DNA of 25,857 nt from an uncultured Victivallales bacterium (GCA_903834675.1 CAILKC010000430.1:1-25857), one strand, 5' to 3'; counted from the stretch's first letter, positions 1 through 8,504 are shown. Notes: generated by a model from the letters alone, not told the origin. Program-made: numbers and translations.

Positions 1-157
1 CGTTGGAGGGCGCCGCTGCGTCGGCGCCGCGGCGGCCACGCAGGGCCGCCCTCCAGGCGATCCGGCGCGTCCCGGCCGGAGCGGAATGGGACCCGCGTCG
101 GCACGTCTCATTCCGGTAGGTCCGGCACCAGCCGGGGGCTGGGCTGACCCTGAACCC
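1..157 (+). repeat. Double-hairpin intergenic repeat, copy 1 (cut by window edge)
   Basis: This segment is the reverse complement of 8505-8663. Base i pairs with base 8664-i, and over 1-139 I count 8 mismatches (65, 81, 88, 104, 119, 127, 128, 136). Beyond 140 the match continues with small gaps to about 157. It folds into two hairpins. The first pairs 4-21 with 38-55 (16 of 18 positions, arm beginning TGGAGGGC). The second pairs 82-92 with 105-115 (10 of 11 plus a G-T wobble). It lies downstream of the lyase gene that ends at 390. The left end may continue outside the window. It has no coding potential that I trust. It looks like a dispersed REP/REPIN-type element; that label is inference. 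Confidence 0.85.
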
Positions 158-389
158 TGTTTTCCTCTCCGCCAGTCTCCCAGTCCGTCTCCTCCAGTCG
201 CCGCTTCCCCGTCTCGCCGTCTCGCCGTTTCCTGAACCCCAGGACCTGAGGTGTCAGCCGCCACGGACCTGACCTGCGCTCGACAAGGGCGAGTTCCCGG
301 AGTCGCGTCTCGGGGTTGTCTCAGGATCGGAGCGCGCCAAGGTCCCCGCTGGAGCGCTGTCCAGCGCGGTCCTGATTGCCCGGGCCTCC
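158..389. other. Non-coding spacer with pyrimidine-rich low-complexity tract
   Basis: Bases about 160-236 are strongly pyrimidine-rich on the plus strand, with short near-tandem words such as GTCTCGCC repeated. On the minus strand this would be a purine-rich 3' tail of the lyase transcript. A 7 bp perfect hairpin (347-353 with 360-366, 6-base loop) sits 24 bases past the lyase stop codon and could help end transcription, but no T-run follows it. I see no gene here. Confidence 0.5.
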
Positions 390-2615
390 TCATCTTGCCA
401 GGAATGACCAGGTCAGCGGCGTCTTGCCGCCGAGGGTCGCCTCGAGGCGCTGGTCCCAGGTGCAGCGGAAGCGGTCTGAGCGCGCGCCGAGACTCACGAC
501 GATCTCGACTCCAGCGTCCGCTTCCTGCGCGGTTACGCCGCTTACCTGCGCCGTCTGCCCCGCCGCGACCGGCTCGATGAGGGCGACGAAGCGTGCGCGG
601 GAGCCTTCCCGCGTCAGCAGCACCAGCGGTATGGTCTCGGTCACACTAGCGCCGACGCCAGAGCCGGTGGTGACCGTGGTCGCGGGAGCCCCGGCCAGGG
701 TCAGATGGAGATTGAGGCGTGCTTGGCTGAAGACGACGCGCACGGGGTCAGCGGTGCGGCCTTCTTGGGCGTTCTGGATATACTCGCCGCCGCGGAGTCG
801 TCCCTTGAGTTCCGTAGCGGTCGTGGCGGCGGGGCAAGCGACCTTTTCGCCGCGGTTGTGGTACAGCCAGTCGAAGCGGTGGCTCTGGTCGGCGGTCAGT
901 TCATCGATGATGAGCAGATAGGTCTCGGTCTGGAGTAGCGCTCGGCGCTGTCTGACGCCGGGGTAAGCCTGGTCGCACTCGGCGGCAGCAACCGCCAGTT
1001 CGGGTGTTGCGGAGAAGAGGTTCACGCGGGCGGCGACTCCGCGCTGGGATTCGCCATCGACGAGCACGGTGTTGTGGGAGATCGTGGCCTTGTACCACAG
1101 CCCGTGTATCGGCAGCCGGTAGGCCTGGCTGCGCGCTCGGCCGGGGTCGACGCCGAGTTCCTGGCCGTAGCCGAAGAGGACAAACGAGAGCTTGTCGAGG
1201 TGGCCGTGGTAGCCACCATACTCACCGAAGACGAAAGCGCTGGTCAGCGCGGCGGGCCCCTGCGTGCGCAGGATGGCATGGCCGGCGCCGGGGAACAGCT
1301 CGCTGCCCAGAGCCGCCGTGGCGGCAGACGCAGTAGCGGTGCGGCCGTGGAGTACGCTTTCCCACGTAGGAGTAGCGGGCAGCAACGCCAACAAGGCTGG
1401 GTCGCGGCTGGCCGCATAGGCCGGCTCGAAGAGGTCCGCGTGCCCCTGCGCCGAAGTGCTCACGTCGTCGCCGAAGCGTGGCAGGGTGCCATCGGGCAGG
1501 GTGTAGCGGGCGGGCAGGGTGAACAGGCTCTGAAAACGCGGCGCCCGCCAGAGGTCGATATCGAGCCGCCGGGCGGCTTCGGCCAGAACCACGAGCGCTT
1601 GCAGGGCGTAGAAGTGGTAGCCCCAGCTAGTCTCATACCACATGCCGTCTGGGGTTACCGAGTGCTGCATCTGGAAGAGGAAGCTATTGCCGGCTTGCGG
1701 CAGTCCTTTGGCCTCGATATTGGCAGCCTGACCGAGGAGCTGTTCCAGCGGCGAATCCGGGCCGCCAAGCACGGCTTTTCGCATCCAGGCTGCCTCACCG
1801 AGCACGGCGCCAGCGCTGAACAAGGCGGCGTTGTGCCAGCTCTGCCAGTTGTTGACTCCGGCCTTGTACTTGTCGATGGTTTCGAGCATAGGGAGGAGCA
1901 GGCCAGCGCGGATACGCTGGTGGTCTTCCGGGCTCAGTGCGGCGTGGTCGTGGACCAGGTCGTAGGCTGGGGCGATACGGGTGGAGAGGGCCGAGGCTTC
2001 CCCGAGTGTCTGCTCGAAGAGATGACCACCCGAGACCCAGCGCCAGGCCAGATTCCAGGTCGTGTTGGCGTGGTAGGGATAAGCGCGGTAACGCTCGGCG
2101 TAGCCCAGCAGAATGGCTCTGGCATAGGTGGCATACTTCGGGTCATCGGTGATGGCCGCGGCCCAGGCGGCATCCAGCAGTCCCTGGAGCAAGCGCTGGT
2201 GCCGGGCGGAGAAGAGCACATCATCGTAGGGAGGTCCCGAGTAGACCGTGGCGCAGAGCGGGCACTTGTGGTGGGTGGCGTCGACGGTCGAGAGCGCCAC
2301 CTGACAGCGCTCGCACTGATACCACTGGTTGTGTTGCCCGCCCCGCGGCGGAAAGTCCGGCGCCTGGCTGACGGCGGCGTCTGCACGTCGGACCACGGCC
2401 GCGACCGCGTCGTGGGTCGGCCCTTGGGCGTTCCAGGCGGCTCGCAACCGCGATAGTTCGAGCGCGGTGCAGGCGATGCGGGGATAGGGACGCAGGGCTG
2501 ACAGGGTCACTTCCGGGACGTGCCAGGCGGGTTCGGCGGCGGCGCTCACCAGCAACGTCAGGGCCGCGGCGGTGAGCCGCGTGGCGCGTGCGGCCACAAG
2601 GCTGAGATGGGGCAT
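390..2615 (-). CDS. Secreted heparinase II/III-family polysaccharide lyase
   Basis: Predicted 741-residue lyase that would cleave uronate-containing polysaccharide by beta-elimination outside the cytoplasm. Residues 1-27 form a Sec signal peptide (Arg near the start, then an Ala/Leu core). An alpha-helical toroid-like region follows (about 45-400), with NNWQSWHNA at 255-263 and YETSWGYHFY at 327-336. The heparinase II/III beta-sheet domain (about 430-735) carries GEYGGYHGHLDKLSF (H470 and H472) and ISHNTVLVDGESQ near 512-524. These Asn, Tyr and His clusters match the PL15/PL17/PL21-type lyase fold; the true substrate (alginate, heparin-like or other) cannot be told. Two CxxC pairs (C101/C104 and C118/C121) suggest a metal-binding knuckle. 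The gene starts 21 bp after the methyltransferase stop, so co-transcription is likely. A weak CGAGG lies 10 bases before the ATG. Confidence 0.88.
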   Translation of the reverse strand: MPHLSLVAARATRLTAAALTLLVSAAAEPAWHVPEVTLSALRPYPRIACTALELSRLRAAWNAQGPTHDAVAAVVRRADAAVSQAPDFPPRGGQHNQWYQCERCQVALSTVDATHHKCPLCATVYSGPPYDDVLFSARHQRLLQGLLDAAWAAAITDDPKYATYARAILLGYAERYRAYPYHANTTWNLAWRWVSGGHLFEQTLGEASALSTRIAPAYDLVHDHAALSPEDHQRIRAGLLLPMLETIDKYKAGVNNWQSWHNAALFSAGAVLGEAAWMRKAVLGGPDSPLEQLLGQAANIEAKGLPQAGNSFLFQMQHSVTPDGMWYETSWGYHFYALQALVVLAEAARRLDIDLWRAPRFQSLFTLPARYTLPDGTLPRFGDDVSTSAQGHADLFEPAYAASRDPALLALLPATPTWESVLHGRTATASAATAALGSELFPGAGHAILRTQGPAALTSAFVFGEYGGYHGHLDKLSFVLFGYGQELGVDPGRARSQAYRLPIHGLWYKATISHNTVLVDGESQRGVAARVNLFSATPELAVAAAECDQAYPGVRQRRALLQTETYLLIIDELTADQSHRFDWLYHNRGEKVACPAATTATELKGRLRGGEYIQNAQEGRTADPVRVVFSQARLNLHLTLAGAPATTVTTGSGVGASVTETIPLVLLTREGSRARFVALIEPVAAGQTAQVSGVTAQEADAGVEIVVSLGARSDRFRCTWDQRLEATLGGKTPLTWSFLAR

Positions 2616-2636
2616 GGTAAACGTACCTCGACAGGC

Positions 2637-3317
2637 TCAGCCGGACGTCGTCGACAGCTTGCGCAGAACCAGGCAGCACATCGCCCCGGCGAAGTGAGTC
2701 TCGCCCTTGCCGAAGTGCGTCCGCGCGGCCAGGTCCCGCAGTTCCTCGGGGTCAAGGAAGGGCTCATGAAAGGAGTGCAACCAGAGGAGGGCCAGGCGGA
2801 ATCCGCCGAACTGGCGGCGGACGTCCGCGCACACTTCGGGGGGCATGTGTCGCACCAGGTCGTAGATGAGCGCATACTGCCCATCCTTCAGCACCCGGCA
2901 GGTCTCGTTGAGGCTGGAGACCAGGTCTTTCCAGTGGTGCAGCGACAGCGTGGACACGACCAGGTCAAAGGAGGCGTCGGGAAAGGGCAGGGCGCCGGCG
3001 CCGGCCAGATGGAGTTCCACGGCCGCGGCGCCGGCCAGGTTCCGCTTGGCCGTTGCCATCATTGCTGGCGCAATGTCCACGCCGACAAGGGTTGCGGCGG
3101 GGAGACGCTGCCGGAGTGCGGCGAGGAGCCATCCGGGTCCAGTGCCGATGTCAAGGATGCGACCGCCTCGGACCCGCCCGGCCACCTCCTCGGCCACCAG
3201 CTCGTAATGCCGGCGAAAGGCGCTGGTCTGACTGACGCCGTTGTAAAGCGTCGACAGGGGCCAGAAGATACCCTGCGGGCGCCACCGTCGAAGCCAGGCT
3301 CTTGGACTGTCTGCCAT
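2637..3317 (-). CDS. Class I SAM-dependent methyltransferase
   Basis: Predicted 226-residue cytoplasmic methyltransferase with a Rossmann-type Methyltransf_11/25 domain. Motif I is ILDIGTGPG (54-62), the acidic residue after beta-2 is D81 in GVDIAP, and FDLVVSTLSLHHW (117-129) is the post-motif segment typical of UbiE-like enzymes. The acceptor substrate cannot be inferred. There is no signal peptide or membrane segment. The frame is open further upstream through ATG 3341 to a TTG at 3383. I chose ATG 3317 because GGCGGAG (3328-3334) lies 10 bases before it and the protein then begins with an ordinary soluble N-terminus. It is the first gene of a two-gene minus-strand unit with the secreted lyase, an odd pairing, and is divergent from the esterase. 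Confidence 0.82.
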   Translation of the reverse strand: MADSPRAWLRRWRPQGIFWPLSTLYNGVSQTSAFRRHYELVAEEVAGRVRGGRILDIGTGPGWLLAALRQRLPAATLVGVDIAPAMMATAKRNLAGAAAVELHLAGAGALPFPDASFDLVVSTLSLHHWKDLVSSLNETCRVLKDGQYALIYDLVRHMPPEVCADVRRQFGGFRLALLWLHSFHEPFLDPEELRDLAARTHFGKGETHFAGAMCCLVLRKLSTTSG

Positions 3318-3499
3318 AGGGTGCGGTCTCCGCCACAACATAGCATGGCTACAGCCCAGCGAGGCGGCCGGCACACACGGCAAAAGAGCGTGGCCCCTTG
3401 CCGAGACGGTGAAGCCTGCCAGATTACGGCAGGGTGGCCACAGCGTCGGGCTGCCCTCGCAACAAGGCGCTTGGCATCATGGCGCAGGAGGAGTGGAAG
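3318..3499. promoter_or_regulatory. Divergent intergenic region, likely promoters both ways
   Basis: This 182 bp spacer separates the minus-strand methyltransferase/lyase pair from the plus-strand esterase, so promoters for both should lie here. On the minus strand, TGCTATGTT (3345 to 3337) resembles an extended -10 box, but I cannot find a convincing -35. No operator-like palindrome stood out. The promoter call is positional inference. Confidence 0.35.
3486..3493 (+). promoter_or_regulatory. Ribosome binding site fixing the esterase start
   Basis: AGGAGGAG lies 6 bases before the ATG at 3500. It supports that start over the in-frame ATGs at 3434 and 3479, and the chosen start puts the signal peptide at the very N-terminus. 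Confidence 0.75.
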
Positions 3500-5728
3500 A
3501 TGGTTGCTGTACCTGGTCGGATCGTGGCGGGTCTGCTGCTTGCCGGCGCCGTGCTCGCGGTGCGCTGTGCTGCCGCGGTGAGCCTTCCCACGGTATTCGG
3601 GGACCACATGGTTCTGCAACGGGGTGAACCCATTCCGGTGTGGGGGTGGGCCGAGCCGGGGGAAACGGTGCAGGTGTCGCTGGACCAGGCCACGGTGGAG
3701 GCGACGACCGACGCCGCCGGGGCCTGGCGGGTGGCGCTGCCGGCGCGGGCTGAGGGGGGCCCCTTCGAATTGACCGTGAAGGGCAAGACGGCGGTGACCT
3801 TGACGGACGTTCTGGTCGGCGAGGTCTGGCTGTGCTCGGGACAGTCGAACATGCAGTTCACCGTGCGCAGTGCGCTTAACTTCGAGCAGGAGAAAGCGGC
3901 GGCGACCCTGCCGCGGATTCGGCATCTGGGCGTGCCGCAGTCTCCCGCCTCGCTGCCGGGAAAGGACGTGAAGGCCTGCGCCTGGAGCGTGTGCAGCCCC
4001 GAGACGGTAGGCAATTTTTCGGCGGTGGCCTACTTCTTCGGGCGTGAGATCAGCCGGGAACTGAACGTGCCCGTGGGCTTGATCAACTCGTCGTGGGGCG
4101 GGACGCTGATTGAGCCCTGGACGCCACTGTGCGGGTTCCAGCAGGTGCCCTCGCTGAGTGGGATTACGGACCGGGTGGTGCTGACGCTGCCGTCGTCGGC
4201 GGCGCACAAGCGCGAGCTTGCGGCCCAGCTTGGGGTGGTGGGCGGTTGGCTTGCCGAGGCCCGCAAGGCGCTGGCGGCGCAGCAGGTGGTGACGCCTGGT
4301 CCGGAGTTCCCGAAGGGCCTGCTGCCCTTGCAGAGCCACCAGGATCCGACCACGCTCTACAACGGCATGATCCAGGGGTTGGTGCCGTTTGCGTTTCGTG
4401 GCGCGCTCTGGTACCAGGGCGAGTCGAACCACGGCGATGGCATGCTTTACGCCGACAAGATGAAGGCGCTGATCGGCGGTTGGCGGGAGATGTGGAGCAA
4501 GCCTGGGATGCCCTTTTACTTCGTGCAGATTGCGCCCTTCGAGTATGGGCAGGAGGCGTACGACGTGCTGCCGCGGTTGTGGGAGGCCCAGGCGGCCGCC
4601 GCCGCCATCCCGGGCGTGGGCATGGCGGTGATCCATGACGTCGGCAATACCAAAGACATCCACCCCGCCAACAAGCAGGTGGTCGGCAGCCGCTTGGCGC
4701 GTCTGGCGCTGGCCCGGACGTACGGGCGTCAGCAGCTCGAGGATTCCGGCCCGGTCTACCGCGCTATGCGCCTCGACGGCAGCCAGATACGCCTTGAGTT
4801 TGACCATGTGGGCAGCGGCCTTGCGGCGCGCGATGAGAAGCCCCTCAATGGGTTTGAGCTGATCGACGCGGACGGCGAGGATTTCGTTGCGGCCGAGGCG
4901 CGTATCGAGGGCACGGCGGTGGTGGTCTCCGCCAGCGCGGCGCCGCGGCCGGTGGCGATCCGTTTCGCCTGGCACAAGGTGGCCGAACCCAACCTGATGA
5001 ACAAGGAAGGCCTGCCGGCCTGGCCGTTCCGGGCTGGCGCGGTGCCACGGATCGACTACCTGTCCCGAGAAGTGGCCGAGGCGAAGGATTTCGAACTGCT
5101 CTACGACCTCGACCTGAAGACCATCGGCCGCGACATCCGCTACAACGTGGACCGCAGCGGCGACATCAAGGGCGCCTTTGATCGGGTGGCCTACATGCTG
5201 GAGTTGCGCCGGGCTGGCGAGCGAACCCGTTACGTCTATGCCTCGATGGACGCCTTCACCGACGACCTGCGTAAACTGGGCGTGCCTACCCTCTCTTCGA
5301 AAGCGTACTTCCAGCAGATGGTGAAGGCTCTCAACGTCGTGTCCAACGCGGACGGGATGGTGACCGGCGTCGGCCTGACCGGCGGCGTGATCGAGTTCTG
5401 GCCGAACAACTACAGCCCCTTGAACACACTGCCTGTCGCCAATGCCTCCGGGGAGCTCTGGGACTTCGGCGACCAGCCGGTCGAGCCCAAGGACGGGCAT
5501 GGCTCCATGCAGGTGGGCAATGCCGAGGCGAAACAGACGCTGTTTGCGCTCAATGCCTGGAACGCGGGTCCGGGGGCGGATCTGGGGATTGGGAACAGTC
5601 CGGCGACACCGGTTGTGGTCGGCGGCAACGCGATGGTGGAACGGACGCGCGATTGGACCTTCCAGAGCAATGCCAGCCGGTACACCGCAGCGCGGTTGCG
5701 GGTGCTGGTGCGTCTGCGGAAAGGGTAA
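3500..5728 (+). CDS. Secreted sialate O-acetylesterase-type SGNH esterase with extra C-terminal domain
   Basis: Predicted 742-residue esterase removing acetyl groups from sugars, with an N-terminal signal peptide (about 1-26). Family motifs appear in order: FGDHMVLQRGEPIPVWGWA (33-51), LCSGQSNMQF (111-120, catalytic Ser116), GLINSSWGGT (193-202), LWYQGESNHGDG (303-314) and the Asp/His pair in KDIHPANK (D386, H388). The core domain ends near residue 515. About 220 further residues (520-742) form a separate domain with GRDIRYNVD, FWPNNY, DGHGSMQVGN and GADLGIGNS, which I recall from planctomycete-type esterases but cannot name. The actual substrate may be any O-acetylated glycan; sialic acid is only the family name. 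It lies 204 bp before the glycoside hydrolase on the same strand and is divergent from the lyase pair. Confidence 0.9.
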   Translation: MVAVPGRIVAGLLLAGAVLAVRCAAAVSLPTVFGDHMVLQRGEPIPVWGWAEPGETVQVSLDQATVEATTDAAGAWRVALPARAEGGPFELTVKGKTAVTLTDVLVGEVWLCSGQSNMQFTVRSALNFEQEKAAATLPRIRHLGVPQSPASLPGKDVKACAWSVCSPETVGNFSAVAYFFGREISRELNVPVGLINSSWGGTLIEPWTPLCGFQQVPSLSGITDRVVLTLPSSAAHKRELAAQLGVVGGWLAEARKALAAQQVVTPGPEFPKGLLPLQSHQDPTTLYNGMIQGLVPFAFRGALWYQGESNHGDGMLYADKMKALIGGWREMWSKPGMPFYFVQIAPFEYGQEAYDVLPRLWEAQAAAAAIPGVGMAVIHDVGNTKDIHPANKQVVGSRLARLALARTYGRQQLEDSGPVYRAMRLDGSQIRLEFDHVGSGLAARDEKPLNGFELIDADGEDFVAAEARIEGTAVVVSASAAPRPVAIRFAWHKVAEPNLMNKEGLPAWPFRAGAVPRIDYLSREVAEAKDFELLYDLDLKTIGRDIRYNVDRSGDIKGAFDRVAYMLELRRAGERTRYVYASMDAFTDDLRKLGVPTLSSKAYFQQMVKALNVVSNADGMVTGVGLTGGVIEFWPNNYSPLNTLPVANASGELWDFGDQPVEPKDGHGSMQVGNAEAKQTLFALNAWNAGPGADLGIGNSPATPVVVGGNAMVERTRDWTFQSNASRYTAARLRVLVRLRKG

Positions 5729-5932
5729 CGTTGGCGTGCCCCGACCCATCCAGGCGGGACGGCAAACCACGGCGCTGGCCGCAGCGCCGGAAAACGCAAG
5801 CGCGCTGGCCCCCGGGTTGCCGGAGCCAATGAAGCCGAGCCGTGGTGCGTCTCATGGCCGTACAGATCTCGGCCCTGGAGGCTGCCGGGTCCCTGCTGAG
5901 TCACCGCCGTTGACCTTTCCCTGGGCCGCTCC
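5729..5932 (+). other. Short spacer with GC-rich hairpin
   Basis: This is the gap between the esterase and the glycoside hydrolase. GGCGCT at 5771-5776 pairs perfectly with AGCGCC at 5783-5788 around a 6-base loop, about 42 bases after the esterase stop. No T-run follows, so termination is doubtful and read-through into the hydrolase gene is possible. No ribosome binding site is evident near either candidate hydrolase start. Confidence 0.3.
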
Positions 5933-8365
5933 ATGGTAAGGCTCGGCTTCTTGCCCATGCAATATCATCTTCCACTCCATGGCTCCAGCCGCCGCCGCGG
6001 TCTTGCGGCGGCCAGCCTGCTCGTCTGGATCGGCGCGCTGTTCTGTTTTCCATGGCCCGGGGCGGCCCAGGAAACGGAGCGCGCCCTGACGGATTTTACC
6101 GCCACGGTCGGCCGCTGGCAACGCCGGGAGTGGACCGCCCAGGGCCAGCCTCAGAGCACGCCCCTCGAACCGGCCGCCGCCACCCAGGGCGGGGGACGCT
6201 GGCTGCGCCTGCCTCTCTCCCTTCCCGGTCGCAACGAGTTCGTCGCTCCTGTCGAGGGTTCCTGGCAGGGCTGGCAGACGCTCACCTTCCGGGTCTTCCT
6301 TCCTGCCGGCCTTCCCGCCAACGCCGTCGTCTGCGTCTTCACCAAGGACCGGGACCACCTCTGGCGGCAGATTCGCAGGCCCGCACCGACCGAACGCGCC
6401 GCGCTGGTGGAGATCACGGTGCCCGTCGGTGGCCCTGCCGCAGCCAGCGCCTGGAGCCCGCGCGAGCATGAACGGCCCTGGCATCCGCTGACTCCGCGCT
6501 GCCTCATCGAGTATGGACTCAGCCTCGAGCTCGAGACCGGCGCTACAGACCGTTTTCAGGGTGACGCTTTTCTCGCCGCGGTCGTCTTGCGCCAACCCGG
6601 GCTCGTCCACCCCGCGGACTCGATCCGTGATCTCAACCTGACGCCGCATTCACCGCGGGTCGGTGAGCGCTTCGAGGTGTCCTTTCGCCTCGGCGACGAC
6701 TACCGCGATCCCTTCCATCCCGATAGCGTCAAGGTGGAGGCGGCCGTCACCACGCCGTCCGGGACCGTGGACAAGGTGCGCGGCTTCTACGACGAAGACT
6801 TCCTCTACGACCCGCGGATAGCGGACATCACGCGCACCCTGACACCCTACGGCGCGCCCTCCTTCAAGACCCGCTACTGCCCGCGTGCCACGGGTCGGCA
6901 CCGCATCGAGATCACGGCCACCGTGGAAGGCCGCGTGCTGACCTTGCCCCCGATGGAGTTTGTAGCCGACGCGCCGACGGTGGCCTACCGCGGTTCGGTG
7001 CGTCGCGACCCCGCGAACCCGAAGTACCTGATGTGGGAGGACGGCACCCACTTCTGGTCGCTCGGGCTGAATGTCCGCAGTCCGTTCGACACCCGTTACC
7101 TGCAGGTCGCCCCCTATTCCACCTGGCGCGACGAGGGCCTGCCGCTCTACGACCGGTTATTCAAGACGTACCGCGAGAACGGGATTCGGGTGGTCGAGGT
7201 CTGGATGTCCTCCTGGTGGATGGCGCTGGAGTGGATCAACGACTCCCCAGGATTCCACGGAGTAGGATACTACAACCCATACAGGGCCTGGATGTTAGAC
7301 CATATAATGGAGCAGGCCGCGGCGAATGATATCCTGGTCATCCTGGTGCTCAATAACCATGGCAAGTTCGGCGCCCTCAACGATACCGAGTGGAGCCGCA
7401 ACCCGTACAACCGCGCTAACGGCGGCTTCCTCGACAGTTGCGAGGAATACTTCACCAACGAGGCCGCCCGCGCCGCCTTTCGCCGCACCTGCGACTACAT
7501 CGTGGCCCGTTGGGGCGCGTCACCCAATCTGCTGATGTGGAAGCTGTTTTCAGAAGTCGATCTGACCGGCACCAGCTATGAGTTCTACACCCAGCCGGAG
7601 GTAGCCGAATGGCACCGTGAGATGGGCGCCTATCTCAAGCGCATTGACCCCTGGCAGCATCTTACTACCACACACTGGATGCTGAGCTACTACCGCATCA
7701 ACGACGCCATCGCGCTGCTGCCGGAACTGGATGTGCTCACCACCGATGCGTACTACCAGGGCGGCGGCACGGCCCAGCTTCTCGAGATGCTGCGTGGCGG
7801 CAACCTCTTTGCCGCGGCCAAGCAGAAGCCCCTCCTCATCACCGAGTATGGCGGTTCGCCGCACGCCGACTCCATGGGCAACCTCATCCGCCAGGCTCAC
7901 CTCGGCATCTGGACCGGCTTCTTCAACGAGGCGCCGGCGTCGCCCATGTTCTGGTGGTTTGCCCTGGTCGAGGACAAGAATCTCTATCCGCTCTACGCCG
8001 CGCTCAGTCGCTATAGTGCCGACGAGGACCGCCGTGGCCTCGCGCCGGGCCTCCGGGACCTCCCCGGGCGCGGGCTCACCGTCAGCGAACTGCGCGGTGA
8101 CGACCGGCTTCTGGTCTGGGGCTTCGACAGTGCCTACTACCTCTCCGACGACGAGAATGCGGTTCCCGCCGTGCATGCCGAGGTCGTCTACGAGACCCCC
8201 GCTCTGAAACCCGGCGACTACACCGTGGAAATCTGGAACGTCACCGACGGCCGCCCAACCGACTCCGTCCCGCTCACCATCGCCGCGGGACAGGCCGCCC
8301 TGTCGCTGCGCCTGCCGCCCTTCAGCCGTGACTTCGCCCTGAAGATCAATCCCGCCGCGCCCTGA
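5933..8365 (+). CDS. Secreted DUF5060 / TIM-barrel glycoside hydrolase
   Basis: Predicted 810-residue extracytoplasmic glycoside hydrolase. Residues 1-45 contain a basic stretch and a hydrophobic signal core. A beta-rich, CBM-like region follows (about 50-220), then an Ig-like DUF5060 domain (about 230-345), a clan GH-A-like TIM barrel (about 350-700) and a small C-terminal beta domain (about 705-810). GIRVVEVWMSSWWMALEW (417-434) and ILVILVLNNHGKFG (467-480) are barrel strands. The putative acid/base is E541 in LLMWKLFSEVD and the nucleophile is E638 in LLITEYGG. In clan GH-A an Asn usually precedes the acid/base Glu; here it is Ser540. The substrate cannot be deduced. ATG 5957 (residue 9) is an alternative start; neither start has a clear ribosome binding site. 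The gene converges on the EF-G gene. Confidence 0.85.
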   Translation: MVRLGFLPMQYHLPLHGSSRRRGLAAASLLVWIGALFCFPWPGAAQETERALTDFTATVGRWQRREWTAQGQPQSTPLEPAAATQGGGRWLRLPLSLPGRNEFVAPVEGSWQGWQTLTFRVFLPAGLPANAVVCVFTKDRDHLWRQIRRPAPTERAALVEITVPVGGPAAASAWSPREHERPWHPLTPRCLIEYGLSLELETGATDRFQGDAFLAAVVLRQPGLVHPADSIRDLNLTPHSPRVGERFEVSFRLGDDYRDPFHPDSVKVEAAVTTPSGTVDKVRGFYDEDFLYDPRIADITRTLTPYGAPSFKTRYCPRATGRHRIEITATVEGRVLTLPPMEFVADAPTVAYRGSVRRDPANPKYLMWEDGTHFWSLGLNVRSPFDTRYLQVAPYSTWRDEGLPLYDRLFKTYRENGIRVVEVWMSSWWMALEWINDSPGFHGVGYYNPYRAWMLDHIMEQAAANDILVILVLNNHGKFGALNDTEWSRNPYNRANGGFLDSCEEYFTNEAARAAFRRTCDYIVARWGASPNLLMWKLFSEVDLTGTSYEFYTQPEVAEWHREMGAYLKRIDPWQHLTTTHWMLSYYRINDAIALLPELDVLTTDAYYQGGGTAQLLEMLRGGNLFAAAKQKPLLITEYGGSPHADSMGNLIRQAHLGIWTGFFNEAPASPMFWWFALVEDKNLYPLYAALSRYSADEDRRGLAPGLRDLPGRGLTVSELRGDDRLLVWGFDSAYYLSDDENAVPAVHAEVVYETPALKPGDYTVEIWNVTDGRPTDSVPLTIAAGQAALSLRLPPFSRDFALKINPAAP

Positions 8366-8383
8366 ATCGCGTTGAGGGCAGGG

Positions 8384-8410
8384 GGAAGCCACCGCTGCGC
8401 CTGGGCTTCC
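8384..8410 (+). terminator. Candidate hairpin after glycoside hydrolase gene
   Basis: GGAAGCC (8384-8390) pairs perfectly with GGCTTCC (8404-8410) around a 13-base loop, beginning 19 bases after the stop codon. No T-run follows, so it is only a weak terminator candidate. Confidence 0.3.
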
Positions 8411-8504
8411 ATCTGCGGCGCGGCGGTCGGGGGCACCGATCCGGGGTCCGGCTCGCGCCGCAGCGGGCCAGGGCGCAGGGCAGTTCCGTGGCTGGTGACT
8501 ACTC

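Noticed and set aside
1074..2456. Plus-strand open frame of 460 codons within the lyase gene
   Set aside because: It is antisense to a well-supported lyase, has no recognisable motif and follows from high GC at third codon positions.
3337..3345. Extended -10 promoter for the methyltransferase
   Set aside because: TGCTATGTT fits only one box; no matching -35 was found, so it is mentioned in the intergenic entry and not called as a site.
3059..5770. Minus-strand open frame of 903 codons opposite the esterase
   Set aside because: It lies wholly against the esterase and methyltransferase, is rich in His, Arg, Pro and Gln as expected for an antisense shadow in GC-rich DNA, and shows no domain. 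The esterase on the other strand has clear motifs and a ribosome binding site.
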